The notes under the pieces: generated by a model | Databases searched by the model: none | The model's input: only the letters and a program-made list of their open reading frames with translations | What the model was told of the DNA's origin: nothing | Source: Verrucomicrobiaceae bacterium | GTDB taxonomy: Bacteria > Verrucomicrobiota > Verrucomicrobiia > Verrucomicrobiales > Akkermansiaceae | Direction: 5' to 3' | Assembly (NCBI GenBank): GCA_027491155.1 | Contig: JAIXWR010000026.1 | Span: 39,607 to 103,606, forward strand | Length of the DNA: 64,000 nt | Shown here: positions 54,285-64,000 of the stretch, piece after piece | How the letters are laid out: each line of letters begins with the position of its first letter | How positions within the stretch are numbered: position 1 is the first letter of the stretch | Position numbers and translations under genes: made by a program

Positions 54285-56387
54285 ATGAAACCGTCACTCC
54301 GACGAATGTTCCGCTCGATCCCGCTGCAGGTTGGTTTCCTCGTGCTTTTCGGCATCGCGCCTGCCTTCGCCGATGATCCGAACGACATCGATGGCGATGG
54401 GATCCCGAATGCGGCCGACAATTGCCCAACCGCACCGAACCCCGATCAGGCGGACGCGGATGCGGATGGCAAGGGCGACGCTTGCGATCCTTGTCCATTG
54501 GCCCCGAACCCGGGCGCGTCGGGATGCCCGTCCTCCATTTATGAAATCAAGACGGGAGCGGTCCCTGTCGGAAGCGTCGTCTCGCTGAGCAATGCATACG
54601 TCACCGCGAGGGCCGATGCCGGCTGCTTCCTCCAAGTGAAACCGGGTGACCCCGGCTACATCGGAGCGGACAATTCGGGAATTTTCCTGCAGGGGAATTA
54701 CCTGGTTTCTGCAGGCCAGCGGATCAGTCTGGCGGCGGCCCTGGTCGAAGATTGGTTCGGCGACATCCGCCTCACGAATGCCGATCCGGTGGTCGTTTCC
54801 ACAGGCCCGGAAGCACCACCATCGCCGGTGGCAGTGACACCAGCCGAAGTCGCTACCGGCGGCACACGGGCGGCGGCGTTGGGTGGAGTGCTGGTGCAAG
54901 TGACCAACGTGACCGTCGCGTCGCTCGATCCCGCGGCCAACGAGTTCCTGGTCAATGCCGGCCTGCGGGTGGACGACTTGTTTTACCTGGCGAGTCCCTT
55001 TCCCTACGAGGGACAGAATTTCGCAAGCATCACGGGTCCGCTGACCTTGCGGGGTGGAAATACCAAAGTGGAACCGCGCTCCGCCGCCGATCTGGTGTAC
55101 GCACCGGGCCCTCCGCCGAACGGGGCCTTGCAAGGTTATCTGCAATGGGCGGCGGCCGTGCCCTTGGAGGGGGAGGATGCCCTCACGTGGGCCATGCCTC
55201 AAGGTGACGGCGTGGCGAACCTTCTGAAGTACGCGTTTAATCTCAACGGGGCCGCCAGCGACGTCAGGCGGCTCACTCCGGGCACCGGAAGCGCCGGCCT
55301 GCCAGCCATCAGCCGGGCAGGCAGCGGAGCCACCTCGAAGTTGATCGTGGAATTCCTCAGGCGGCGGAATTCGGGCCTCGTTTACACCCCGCAGCGGAGC
55401 ACCACGCTTGCCGCTTTCACCCCGCTCACCGGCACTCCTTCGGTTTCGACGATCGATGGCACTTGGGAACGTGTGGTGGTGGAGGAACCGCTGGGAATCC
55501 ATCCGCCCGAAAAACTTTTCGCCTCGGTCAAGGTCGAGTTGCCCACCGAGGCGGACCCCACCGGATTCACCCTCACGCCAAACGTTGCGACGATCCTCCC
55601 CAACGGAAGCACCGTGCTGACGATCACGCTCGGCACGCCCGCACCGTTGGATACGATCATCACCCTGGGAAACTCCGCGCCATCGCTCGGGCTCTTGCCG
55701 GGCACCGTCACCGTGCCCGCCGGACAGTCATCCGTCACATTCGCCTTTTACGCTTTCGGATCCGCCGGCGAGGCCATCGTCACGGCCAGTCTTGGGCCGG
55801 CCTCGCACCAGACGATTATCACCATTGCCCCTCTGCCCCCGCGTCTCGTCATCAACGAGGTGGACTACGATCAAGTGAGTGCGGACTTGGCGGAGTTCGT
55901 GGAAATCTACAATCCCACCGCATCCTCCATCAGTCTGACGAATCAATTGCTCGTCTTCATCAACGGATCCAACAACACCGAGTACCTCCGGGTCGATCTC
56001 GGGCCGGCCGGCAGCATCCCGAGCCAAGGATATCTGGTCATCGCCAACAGCACCGTAACCGTTCCGCCGTCAGCCAGCCGCTACACGCCGCCCGCCTGGA
56101 CAACGGATCGGATCCAGAACGGCGCGCCGGACGGCATCCTGCTTCTCAACACCGCCACCGGGGTGATTCAGGACGCCATTTCCTACGAGGGATCCATCAC
56201 CGCAGGAGTCGTGACCGGTTTCCCCGGCACCTTCAATCTGGTGGAAGGCACGGCATTGCCCGCAAGCACCGCGGACAGCAACACCCTCAACGGCAGCCTC
56301 AGCCGCATTCCCAGCGGCACGGACACCGACAACGCGTCCGCCGACTGGACCTTTTCCAACACACCGACTCCCGGTGCGGCCAACTGA
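54285..56387 (+). CDS. secreted protein with thrombospondin-type-3 loops and a lamin-tail domain
   Basis: A 700-residue exported protein with a signal peptide. [20 protein letters not shown] then [14 protein letters not shown] near residues 30-70 are calcium-binding thrombospondin-3-like loops. A central beta-rich part follows (residues 85-500). The C-terminal lamin-tail domain shows [20 protein letters not shown] near residue 530, then [10 protein letters not shown] and [17 protein letters not shown]. Lamin-tail domains occur in bacterial extracellular nucleases and other secreted proteins. No enzyme motif seen. Confidence 0.8.
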   Translation: MKPSLRRMFRSIPLQVGFLVLFGIAPAFADDPNDIDGDGIPNAADNCPTAPNPDQADADADGKGDACDPCPLAPNPGASGCPSSIYEIKTGAVPVGSVVSLSNAYVTARADAGCFLQVKPGDPGYIGADNSGIFLQGNYLVSAGQRISLAAALVEDWFGDIRLTNADPVVVSTGPEAPPSPVAVTPAEVATGGTRAAALGGVLVQVTNVTVASLDPAANEFLVNAGLRVDDLFYLASPFPYEGQNFASITGPLTLRGGNTKVEPRSAADLVYAPGPPPNGALQGYLQWAAAVPLEGEDALTWAMPQGDGVANLLKYAFNLNGAASDVRRLTPGTGSAGLPAISRAGSGATSKLIVEFLRRRNSGLVYTPQRSTTLAAFTPLTGTPSVSTIDGTWERVVVEEPLGIHPPEKLFASVKVELPTEADPTGFTLTPNVATILPNGSTVLTITLGTPAPLDTIITLGNSAPSLGLLPGTVTVPAGQSSVTFAFYAFGSAGEAIVTASLGPASHQTIITIAPLPPRLVINEVDYDQVSADLAEFVEIYNPTASSISLTNQLLVFINGSNNTEYLRVDLGPAGSIPSQGYLVIANSTVTVPPSASRYTPPAWTTDRIQNGAPDGILLLNTATGVIQDAISYEGSITAGVVTGFPGTFNLVEGTALPASTADSNTLNGSLSRIPSGTDTDNASADWTFSNTPTPGAAN

Positions 56388-56775
56388 CCCGCGAGAGCTG
56401 CGCTTGGCGGCGGGGCTCCTACCCAGGATTCGCGATTGGGATTGGACGCGGCAGGGCTTGTCCTCGTCGCATCGGTAAAGATCAGCCCGCCCGTTAGAAG
56501 AGCAGTCCCTTGGGAAAGCACCGCCGCCTCGCTACCGGGCGGAGCGGCCGAAAACGGTCTTGGCAGGGAGGGTGGCCTTGATAGCCTCTAGCTCAATGAG
56601 TTCCCTTTCGAGGCCTTCTCGTTCCGACAGCTCCCGACGCGGTCCCGGGGGCTTCTTTACGGAAGCACCGCTCTTCGGTTCGACCCGACGGCGGATTCAA
56701 GGGAGGCCCGTCGGCGGCGGGTTTCTAGCAGCCCGAGCGCCTGGGAAGGGCCCGGATCGATGGAGATTCCGGTCG
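56388..56775. other. 388-bp gap with a degenerate mobile-element end
   Basis: On the minus strand, about 56540-56700, a broken frame reads PRRELSEREGLERELIELEA then TLPAKTVFG. This resembles the frame PRRDLAELGAFG...LAKIVFG on the minus strand near 42100-42200, next to the 79-bp repeat. The reverse complement near 56700 (CGGGCTGCTAG...) matches the start of the 79-bp repeat in the same way. It is probably an old copy of that element end. GCAGTCCCTTGGGAAAGCAC is at 56507-56526. Confidence 0.6.
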
Positions 56776-57699
56776 ATGCTGCTGCAAACATGGGGCACCG
56801 TGCGCGCTGGGTGGCTGCTGGTATGGGTGGCGATGGGTTTGGCAGGCACCGGCCGCGCCCAGACCACGGTTTCCGCGACCGACCGCTACCTTCACGGCGC
56901 TAACATCGGCTGGATCGACGCCCGTCCCACCCGGGCCGACGGCGCGCGCGTGATGGAGAACATCTGCGCCGGCTATCTCTACTCCGCCAACGTCGGCTGG
57001 ATCCACCTTGGCGACGGTGCCCCGCCCAGCGGCGAACAGTACGGCCAGACGGGTCCGGGCGACTACGGGGTGAATGTCCACGTCTCCGGCATCTACGCGC
57101 CGATCGCCGGCCTCGGGCGGCTCAGCGGTTATGCCTACGGGGCGAACGTCGGCTGGATCCACTTCGGCGGGCAAGGCGACCCGCAGGTCAACCTCTTCAC
57201 CGGCAAGCTCTCGGGCTACGCGTGGGGGGCCAACATCGGCTGGATCAACCTGGGCGAGTTCGCGCTTTCCGTGGCCACCACCATCGCGCCCGGCACCGAT
57301 ACCGACGGCGACGGCATGGCCGACTTTTGGGAGACCAACTACTTCGGCGACCAGGACGTTGCCGGTGCGACAACCGATTACGACAGCGACGGCATGACCG
57401 ACCTCGCCGAGCATCTCGCCGACACCGATCCGACGAGCCCGGAAGACCGCCTTCGGATCGTAAGCTTCACGTTCCACCTCGGGCCCGGTCCCGACCTTGT
57501 GGACGTGCGGCTGACGACCAAGCCCACGCGCTTCTACCGCCTCGAGCACACCGCCAACCTCGCTCCTCCCGCGCTTTGGACCGACAGCGGGCTAGGGGTC
57601 TTTCCTGCCGACGACGAAACCACCGACCGCAGCTTCACCACGCCGGATGGACCGCGGGCATTCGTTCGCGCCGTCGCCGTGCGTCCGCTTGCTCCCTGA
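56776..57699 (+). CDS. secreted repeat protein with G(A)N(I/V)GWI motifs
   Basis: A 307-residue exported protein with a signal peptide (TVRAGWLLVWVAMGLAGTGRA). Four copies of the pattern GANIGWID, ANVGWIHLGDG, GANVGWIHFGGQ and GANIGWINLGE are spaced by about 35 residues, with YLYSANVG, YAYGANVG and YAWGANIG in the same frame. A calcium-loop-like DTDGDGMADFWET follows near residue 176. It ends in a beta domain. The function is unknown; a beta-repeat adhesin is a guess. Confidence 0.75.
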   Translation: MLLQTWGTVRAGWLLVWVAMGLAGTGRAQTTVSATDRYLHGANIGWIDARPTRADGARVMENICAGYLYSANVGWIHLGDGAPPSGEQYGQTGPGDYGVNVHVSGIYAPIAGLGRLSGYAYGANVGWIHFGGQGDPQVNLFTGKLSGYAWGANIGWINLGEFALSVATTIAPGTDTDGDGMADFWETNYFGDQDVAGATTDYDSDGMTDLAEHLADTDPTSPEDRLRIVSFTFHLGPGPDLVDVRLTTKPTRFYRLEHTANLAPPALWTDSGLGVFPADDETTDRSFTTPDGPRAFVRAVAVRPLAP

Positions 57700-57754
57700 A
57701 AGCCCCGCGACCCTACCGCTTCACCCGACCGTTTCTCCAAGTTCCCCTCCCGCC

Positions 57755-59002
57755 ATGCATTCCACGACCCGCGCCTCCGCCCTCGTCTTGCTCCTCGCTT
57801 TCGGCCTTGCCACTCCTGCCGGGCTACTCGCCCAAGGCAGCCTGACCCCGCCGCCCGGCGCACCCGCGCCGTCCCAGAAATCCCTGCAACAACTGTGGGA
57901 CGCGCTGCAGCAGCAGCAAAGCCAGCTTGCCCAGCAGCAGGCGCTACTGGCGACACAGCAAGCCCAGCTCACGCGGCTGCAGTTGTCGATCGCCGGCACG
58001 ACGTCCTTCGCCTGGAACGTGAGCACGGTGGATTCGACCGGGCAAACCGGCTATTTTGCCTCGCTGGCCTTCGCGCCGGACGGCCAGCCCGCGGTCGCCT
58101 ACAGGGGGAATGGCACGCTCCGCTACGCGCGCTTCAACGGGACGAGCTGGGCCTTCACCACCGTGGATGCCACCAGCATTACCGGTGGATACTCTTCGTT
58201 GGTGTTCGATAGCAGCGGGCAGCCGCAGATTTCCTACTACGACACCACCAACGGCGCCCTCCGCCACGCGAAATTCAACGGGGCGACCTGGACCTTGACG
58301 ACCGTGGACACCACCGGCGACACCGGCTTGGACTCGTCGCTGGCCATCGGGCCCGACGGCCACCCTGCCATTGCCTACTATGACGTGACGAACGACACCG
58401 TGCGCTTCGCGCGCTTCAATGGCACGAGTTGGACTTTTCCGCATCCTCCCCTTCAAGGTGCCAATTCGGATCCATCGCTGGCCTTCGGGCCCGACGGCCA
58501 ACCCGCCATCGCCTACCGGAAGGGCCCCGAGCTGGAACTGCGGTACATCAGTTACGGCCCCTCCTCTTGGAACTCGCCGGTCACCGTCGACACCGCATCG
58601 GCGAACACGGGCTGGTTCCCCTCCCTGGCCTTCGGCCCGGATGGCCAGCCAGCCATCGCCTACTGGGACGCCAGCTTCGGCGACCTGCGCTATGCGCGTC
58701 GCAACGGCGGAATCTGGGTGGCCGCCACGGTTGACAGCTCGGGCTACACTCCTTCCCTGGCCTTCGGTCCCGACGGTCAGCCCGCCATCGGCTACGTGGT
58801 CAACGGCGTGGCCCGGCATGCGCGTTTGAGCGGCTCGAGCTGGGTTCTTACCACGGTGGATGCCCAGGCCAGCAATGGAGATTATGCCTCGCTGGCCTTC
58901 GGGCCCGACGGGCTGCCGGCCATCGCCTACTTCTATGGTCAGGGGTTCGATCTCCGGCTCGCACGGCAGCTCCCCTTCCGCGGGCCGCGATCGGCACCTT
59001 AG
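57755..59002 (+). CDS. secreted beta-propeller-like repeat protein
   Basis: A 415-residue exported protein. The signal peptide is followed by a Gln-rich coiled stretch (QQLWDALQQQQSQLAQQQAL, residues 45-70) and then at least seven repeats of about 45 residues carrying SLAFGPDGQPAIAYxx, each with LRYARFNGTSW-type strands. It is probably a propeller or beta-helix. The Gln-rich linker could trimerise it. Family not identified. It is 55 bp after the previous secreted repeat protein, so the two may be an operon. Confidence 0.8.
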   Translation: MHSTTRASALVLLLAFGLATPAGLLAQGSLTPPPGAPAPSQKSLQQLWDALQQQQSQLAQQQALLATQQAQLTRLQLSIAGTTSFAWNVSTVDSTGQTGYFASLAFAPDGQPAVAYRGNGTLRYARFNGTSWAFTTVDATSITGGYSSLVFDSSGQPQISYYDTTNGALRHAKFNGATWTLTTVDTTGDTGLDSSLAIGPDGHPAIAYYDVTNDTVRFARFNGTSWTFPHPPLQGANSDPSLAFGPDGQPAIAYRKGPELELRYISYGPSSWNSPVTVDTASANTGWFPSLAFGPDGQPAIAYWDASFGDLRYARRNGGIWVAATVDSSGYTPSLAFGPDGQPAIGYVVNGVARHARLSGSSWVLTTVDAQASNGDYASLAFGPDGLPAIAYFYGQGFDLRLARQLPFRGPRSAP

Positions 59003-59636
59003 AAGTGGTCTCAAAAATGACTGGGGAGAGGATCGAACCGCCTGTCCGTCTGCGCTCCCACCGCTGCGAAATTGCGTGTCCGTTTGCCGCTTCGGAGCGC
59101 CCGCACCCTGTCATTCCGGCATTCATCGTCGGTTTGCCCGGATGCCCACTTTGATAACGTGATGATCGAATCAATCCGCATCACCAATCCCGGTGGCGCG
59201 GAATTTGCCGTGGCGCACATCCCCTTGGGCTCCAGTCTTTCGCCACGCCCCCCGCGGCATCGTTCTCCGCGGGAGCGAATTTGCCTGTTCCTCTGTTGTC
59301 GCACGGGATTCCCCGCGACCGCTACGCCCGGGCATCGAGCGGCTCCTCGGCTGGCAAAGAAGGACGGGAGGCCGATGGAGGGCTTGCAGCCTTCCCTCAT
59401 GGCGCCGCTCGCTTCTGCTCACCCGGCAACCGGCCCTGCCTCAACTGTCATCTTCCGGAGGACAGTTACCCGGAAGATTCTCAATTTTGCGCGAGAAACC
59501 CGTCAATGCGCTCCTGTAGCTTCGGCATGCGCATGGTTGCGGACCTCGCGCTCCAGCCCCGCCACCCGAATTCGCCGGTCAACTCCGAAGCCCATTCTTC
59601 CCGTCTCTCCTATCCCGAGTTCATCCCACAGGTCCC
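59003..59636. other. 634-bp gap without a clear gene
   Basis: No convincing coding frame. TTGCCTGTTCCTCTGTTGTC with a nearby GCACGGGATT lies at about 59281-59315 and resembles the REP family around 51779. Open frames here (for example around 59150) lack family features. A promoter for the esterase gene is expected near its end. Confidence 0.5.
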
Positions 59637-61433
59637 ATGAAATCCACCGTCCGCTCCCTCGCCGCCATGCTCGCCATGGCACTCATCACGTCGCTGTCTT
59701 CCGCGCCGGCGGAAGCATTGCGGCTGCATGCCATCTTCGACAGCGACATGGTCCTCCAGCGCGGCAAGCCGATCACCGTCTGGGGATGGGCCGAACCGAA
59801 CGCGGCCGTCTCCGTGCAACTCGGCAAGGACAAGGCGGAAGCCAAGGCCGCTGCGGACAAGGGCCGCTGGGAAGTGACCTTGCCCGCCCGCGAAGCCAGC
59901 GCCGAGCCGCAAACCCTCACCGTCGCCTCGGGAAGCGAGAAGGTCGAGATGGGCAACATCGTGGTCGGCGACGTCTGGGTGATGTACGGCCAGAGCAACA
60001 TGGCGTTTGCGCTGAAACAGGTGACGAACCGGGATACGGAATCCGCACAAGCGAAGCTGCCGAACCTGCGCCTGTTCTCCATCGCCACCAACGAACAGGC
60101 GGACCCTCAGGAAGACATCCGCCGCGAAGCCATCGATACCGGCGGCTGGGTTGCTTCCAGTCCCGAAACCGCACTTGAGTTTTCCGCCATCGGTTTCGCC
60201 TTCGGTGCGCAGATCCAGCGCTCCCTCGATATCCCGGTCGGCGTGATCAAGAACTCCCGCGGCGGTGCTTCGATGGAGGCGCTGGTGCCTCCCCACAAGT
60301 TCCAGCAAATCCCTTCCGGCAAGGCGCTCGTCGAGCACATCAACGCCCGGCGCGCTTCCTTTGACGAGCGCGCGGAGGCCCTGGCGATTTATGAAAGGGA
60401 GCTGAAGAAGGCCCGGGACAAGAAGCTCCCGGAGGACAAGTGGCCGAAGAAGCCGGAACGCGCGGAGAACGTCCCTTCCTGGAACATTCCCGGCAAAAGC
60501 CCCAGCGATCCGGGCAGCGTTTACAACGGCATGTTCGGCGTCTTCAAAGGCTACAACATCAAGGGCGTGCTGCTGCACCACGGCTACAACAACGCGATGA
60601 CCGGCAATTGTCGTCCCAAGTTCTACCGTTGGATGACCCGGGCCCTCATCGAAGGGGTCCGCGAGGATTTCAAGGATCCGGCCATCGTCTACGGCGTGAT
60701 CGGCTTCTGCGCCGGGGGAAGACCTCAAAGCGAGGAGGACTTCGAACCCCAGCCGCCGGGACCCGCCTTCATCCGTGAGGCCCAGCGCCTCGGAGTCGAA
60801 GACCTGAAAGACCCCGTCCTCAACGGCTACATCCCCGCCTACGATGTGCAGGTGCCGGGACTGCACCCGGTCAAGAAGGTCGAACACGGCCATCGCGCCG
60901 CACGTTGGGCACTGAACCGGTTTTATGACAAGAAGGCCCAATGGGACGAGGCGAAGCTGCTCTCCGTGAAGACGGAGGGAGATGAAATGATCGTCACGTT
61001 CGACAAGCGCGTGCATCCGGACGACATGTCGCCCATCATCGAAGGCTTCGCCCTCGCCGGCGAGGATGGCAAGTTCTACAAGGCCCACGCCCGCAACTCG
61101 ACCGTGGGAGAGTTCTGGACCGCGGCCAAGATCGTCCACGTCTGGAGCCCGCTGGTGCCCAAGCCGGTCGCCTTGCGTTATGCCTGGGGACACAGCCCGA
61201 TGGGCAACCTCAAGGTCCAAGGCCATCAGGAAATGCCCGTGCCGGAATTCCGCACGGATTCCTGGGACCTCCCCGAGAGCGAGGATCTGACCGACAAGGG
61301 CCTGACTCGGGAATTCGGAAAGCAATGGAACGACGACGGGAAAGCCCGCCTCGATTACCGCCGTACCGAAGAAGCCAAACGCGCCCTTGATATCATCGAG
61401 CGCCTCAAGACGCTGGGCAAGCCGCGCCCGTGA
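59637..61433 (+). CDS. sialate O-acetylesterase
   Basis: A 598-residue exported esterase of the SASA/SGNH group. The signal peptide comprises residues 1-26. LHAIFDSDMVLQRGKPITVWGW is followed by the catalytic-serine motif VMYGQSNMAF (Ser120), an Ig-like domain, and VPGLHPVKKVEHGHRAARWA with the catalytic Asp/His region. It removes O-acetyl groups from sialic acid or related acetylated sugars. It sits next to sulfatases in a carbohydrate-use region. Confidence 0.88.
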   Translation: MKSTVRSLAAMLAMALITSLSSAPAEALRLHAIFDSDMVLQRGKPITVWGWAEPNAAVSVQLGKDKAEAKAAADKGRWEVTLPAREASAEPQTLTVASGSEKVEMGNIVVGDVWVMYGQSNMAFALKQVTNRDTESAQAKLPNLRLFSIATNEQADPQEDIRREAIDTGGWVASSPETALEFSAIGFAFGAQIQRSLDIPVGVIKNSRGGASMEALVPPHKFQQIPSGKALVEHINARRASFDERAEALAIYERELKKARDKKLPEDKWPKKPERAENVPSWNIPGKSPSDPGSVYNGMFGVFKGYNIKGVLLHHGYNNAMTGNCRPKFYRWMTRALIEGVREDFKDPAIVYGVIGFCAGGRPQSEEDFEPQPPGPAFIREAQRLGVEDLKDPVLNGYIPAYDVQVPGLHPVKKVEHGHRAARWALNRFYDKKAQWDEAKLLSVKTEGDEMIVTFDKRVHPDDMSPIIEGFALAGEDGKFYKAHARNSTVGEFWTAAKIVHVWSPLVPKPVALRYAWGHSPMGNLKVQGHQEMPVPEFRTDSWDLPESEDLTDKGLTREFGKQWNDDGKARLDYRRTEEAKRALDIIERLKTLGKPRP

Positions 61434-61513
61434 CCCGCACCTTCGGCGCGGTGCAGGGGCGGCTCCGTGGCCGGCATCCTGTTTCGATTTCCCTCATCAC
61501 CTCGCGATCCATC

Positions 61514-63742
61514 ATGAAGCACCAATACTCCTTCGCCGCGGCGCTTGGCAGCATGTTCCTCCTCTCGGGATACGCACACGCCAACCAAGGCGTTGCCAAA
61601 GCAGGTGCCGCACCCGCCGTGATCCTCACCGACGAGGGCAAGGCGCTTGAGGCCCGGTACGCCGCCATCCAAACGACCCTCAAGGCGGAGCTCGAGGAAG
61701 TGTTGCCCAAGCTCGACGATGCAAAGATCGCCGCATGGCAGCAGGCCATCCTTGCGGAGGAAGGCCCGGCCGGGGAGGCGGCGGCCAAGGCGGCGGTTGT
61801 GGCAAAACTGGAAGGTGCCGGGGAAAACCTGCGGAAACTGGAAGAGAACTTGAGATACGGTCCCAAAACGCTCGAGGACGCGCAGGCCGATCTGGCGCGG
61901 GCAAGGGCGCGGGGAGAAGAGGACCCCGAAAGGGCCCGACTGCTCGCCGATTCGGAAAGGTTCCTCGCAAGCCGGCAGAAGGAAGTGGATCAACTCAAGG
62001 CGGCGATCGAGAAGGCCAAGACCACCGTGCAGGAGGCCAAAGCCGCCCTGCCTGCCGTCCTAGAGGCGGCGAAAGTCGCAAGGCAGGCTCACGACAAGGC
62101 CTTGTCAGCCACATGGCAGGCCATGGATGCCCTGGACACTGGCGACATCCTCGGCAGCAAAGCCCTCGATGGCAAACTGGCCCGTTATCTCGTGATCACG
62201 ACGGCCACCCCGCGCGGTCTGGCGGAGTTTGCCGACAAAAGCCCGGAGCATGTGAAACTCGTCGAACAACTCCTCGGCAACGAGGCTCTGATGATCCAGA
62301 TGCTCGTCGCCGATGGTCCGGCCGGCGGAAGGTTCGGCGAGGCGATGAAAATCTACTCGGACATCCAGAATGCCAGCCCCAGGGCGAGAGAAGGACTCTT
62401 CCAGCGCCTCGCGGTGGCGACCAGCCTCGCTCATGCCGTGCCCATCGTGAAGCGGGAGAAAGCCGGGGTCTTTGTCGTGCCTGCGGATGCGCCCGCTTCC
62501 GCGTTCATCGATCCGGTGCAGCGCTATCTCAGCTATGAGAAATGGTATCTTGCCGGTGAGCTCCAACAGGGCTTCAAGGATCTGAGCGTCTGGAACCTGA
62601 TCCGGGTGGTGGATGCCACCGATCCCGATGAGATCCTGACCTGGGGTCGCCAGATGCTTCACACCCTGCGGCCGGATTGTATTCCGGACGATGGCGACAC
62701 CTCGGTGTTCGTGAATGTGGTGGACAAGGAGATCAGGTACGGCAGCGACGGCGTGAAAGACGATCTTCCCGAGCGGCATTTCATGCAAAACATCCTCGCC
62801 AACGGCGGAATCTGCGGGCGGCGCGGGTTTTTCGGACGATTCGTCCTGCAAGCCTTCGGCGTGCCGAGCACGGAACGAGTGGAGCCCGGTCACTCCACCC
62901 TGACGCATTGGCATCCCGACGGCTGGGAAACCAAACTCGGCCACAACTGGGGCAAATCCAACCGGGGCTTCTATGCCAAGATGGGTGCCGGCGGTGGAGG
63001 CTATGGCGCGGATGTCAATTTCCTCGCCAGCAGCCAGGCTCGTGAGGATGAAACCGCCTTCATGAGGGTCAAGAGAGCCCAATGGATCGGCACCGTCATG
63101 GGCGAGTCGTGGAAGCCGGGGCTCATCACCTGGAGCGGCAAGACCAAAGGGCCGACGCCGCCAAAGCCGGGCGAGATCGTGAAGCCTGCGACCTGGAACG
63201 ATCTGGGGCTGCATGAGCAACGACGCATCATCGCCCAACCGGATGCAGCAAAACCGGAATCATCCGCGACTCCAAGCGTCGCTGCGGATGAACCGGCCGC
63301 CACTGGCAAGGCCTCCGTCGATGCCAAAGGCGTCGTCACCATCCCTTCGGCCGCGTGCAGCAGTCCCACCCAAAGCAAGAGAAGCCTCTATCGCGGGGGA
63401 CAAGCCGATCTGGTCGTTTTCGTCAAAAGCAAGGCGGGCGACACGCTTCTGCACCTCTCGCGCTACGCCAAGGAAGCGGACTCGTTCGAATACGCCTTCG
63501 ATGCCCCGAATGCTGGAAGATATCAACTCGTCGCGGACCTCGCGACTCCCAAGCCCAACCAGAAGCTGTTTGCCACGTGCAATGGCGGCCCGGCGGTTGA
63601 AATGGCCCTGCCCTACACGATCGGCCTGTGGGGCAAAACCTCGCCGGTCGAGGTCGAACTGAAAGCCGGCGGCAACGTCCTGAAGTTCCACGGTCCGGCA
63701 AGGGCCACGTTCAAGCGGTTCACGCTGACACCGAACCACTAG
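61514..63742 (+). CDS. secreted transglutaminase-like protein with coiled coil
   Basis: A 742-residue exported protein with a signal peptide (YSFAAALGSMFLLSGYAHA). A charged coiled-coil region covers residues 100-200. A transglutaminase-core-like segment follows, with NGGICGRRGFFGRFVLQAFG near residue 435, HSTLTHWHPDGW and LGHNWGKSN (Cys, His, Asp/Asn order). The C-terminal beta domain is unknown. A cysteine peptidase or crosslinker is possible. It lies 80 bp after the sialate esterase and is probably co-transcribed. Confidence 0.7.
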   Translation: MKHQYSFAAALGSMFLLSGYAHANQGVAKAGAAPAVILTDEGKALEARYAAIQTTLKAELEEVLPKLDDAKIAAWQQAILAEEGPAGEAAAKAAVVAKLEGAGENLRKLEENLRYGPKTLEDAQADLARARARGEEDPERARLLADSERFLASRQKEVDQLKAAIEKAKTTVQEAKAALPAVLEAAKVARQAHDKALSATWQAMDALDTGDILGSKALDGKLARYLVITTATPRGLAEFADKSPEHVKLVEQLLGNEALMIQMLVADGPAGGRFGEAMKIYSDIQNASPRAREGLFQRLAVATSLAHAVPIVKREKAGVFVVPADAPASAFIDPVQRYLSYEKWYLAGELQQGFKDLSVWNLIRVVDATDPDEILTWGRQMLHTLRPDCIPDDGDTSVFVNVVDKEIRYGSDGVKDDLPERHFMQNILANGGICGRRGFFGRFVLQAFGVPSTERVEPGHSTLTHWHPDGWETKLGHNWGKSNRGFYAKMGAGGGGYGADVNFLASSQAREDETAFMRVKRAQWIGTVMGESWKPGLITWSGKTKGPTPPKPGEIVKPATWNDLGLHEQRRIIAQPDAAKPESSATPSVAADEPAATGKASVDAKGVVTIPSAACSSPTQSKRSLYRGGQADLVVFVKSKAGDTLLHLSRYAKEADSFEYAFDAPNAGRYQLVADLATPKPNQKLFATCNGGPAVEMALPYTIGLWGKTSPVEVELKAGGNVLKFHGPARATFKRFTLTPNH

Positions 63743-64000
63743 GAGTGGCGTGAAGCCGACCGACGGCCTGCGATACGATGGCGGGCGTGAATGGAAGGAA
63801 TGGTCGAGAGAGAAAAGGGGAATTTGCTTTGTAAGCCACCCGCAAAAGAGATTGTTGGTCCAAGGTGCGAAATCGCCTGTCCCGAATGGCACGGGATTAA
63901 GCGGGTTTCCGGTAGTTTTCGCGGTGGTGGATTTCCTCGAACTCGTGCCTGGGTTTGGTGAGCAACTGGTAACTGTTGCGTCTTCGTTTCACGGCCCGGG
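63743..64000. other. terminal 258-bp gap with a REP copy
   Basis: GCCTGTCCCGAATGGCACGG (63875-63894, continuing to 63907) is the same repeat as 51779-51812. Minus-strand sequence from 64000 to 63897 is open and ends with KPRHEFEEIHHRENYRKPA then a stop, so it may be the end of a gene cut by the window edge. Too short to name. Confidence 0.55.

Noticed and set aside
59072..59636. Possible gene in the gap before the sialate esterase
   Set aside because: Frames there switch character along the sequence and lack a credible start or domain.

Overview
The window reads as a high-GC heterotrophic bacterium of the Verrucomicrobiota, probably near Luteolibacter or Haloferula (inference from gene content, no search run). 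The hints are two formylglycine sulfatases, a sialate O-acetylesterase, two Tat-type Gfo/Idh/MocA oxidoreductases, a CRTAC1-like FG-GAP/UnbV protein, a GxxExxY protein, a RAYT transposase with many small palindromic repeats, and many secreted proteins with little resemblance to model families. No rRNA, tRNA or CRISPR array was seen.

Layout. 1-7900: a ParE-type toxin/antitoxin pair, three membrane or secreted proteins of unknown role, a NUDIX/metallophosphatase pair, an ABC-2 exporter with a TPR-like partner, and a lipoprotein followed by a clear terminator. 7991-10672: an unusual fusion of an RnfD/NqrB-like membrane domain to an FG-GAP/UnbV exoprotein. 10689-11313: AbrB/PIN toxin-antitoxin. 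11363-20294: two divergent, tightly overlapping gene sets holding two membrane desaturases, an AurF-like diiron oxygenase, a Rieske oxygenase, a GH3-type acyl-adenylating enzyme and several acyltransferase-like proteins. It looks like an undescribed oxidative biosynthetic locus, and a perfect 12-bp inverted repeat lies in the shared promoter region. 20376-21164: trpC. 22187-26347: two oxidoreductases around a nucleoside/sugar MFS permease, with a palindromic operator candidate. 26416-30569: SUMF1 lipoprotein, secreted propeller and LolC/E permease. 30671-39144: YqiJ-like protein, flotillin and a 1713-residue AAA+ 'DNA repair' ATPase, with a GxxExxY gene bracketed by inverted repeats inserted in the row.

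39380-48205 is the plastic part: a PIN toxin pair, an IS91-family element, and an AT-richer island (42358-46372) bounded by two identical 79-bp direct repeats and cutting genes at both edges. The island carries a trxB remnant, a sigma/anti-sigma/uracil-DNA glycosylase operon, pabA and a YkgB-like membrane protein. Beyond it a RAYT transposase lies in a broken PpiC-type gene.

48359-63742 is a catabolic/secreted region. It holds a papain-like peptidase with a calcium-loop insert, two sulfatases on opposite strands, a lamin-tail protein, two repeat-rich secreted proteins, a sialate O-acetylesterase and a transglutaminase-like secreted protein. The long gaps between them hold REP-like and tandem repeats. 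The secreted enzymes fit degradation of sulfated, acetylated polysaccharide or mucin, with the MFS and Gfo/Idh/MocA genes as plausible intracellular follow-up (inference).
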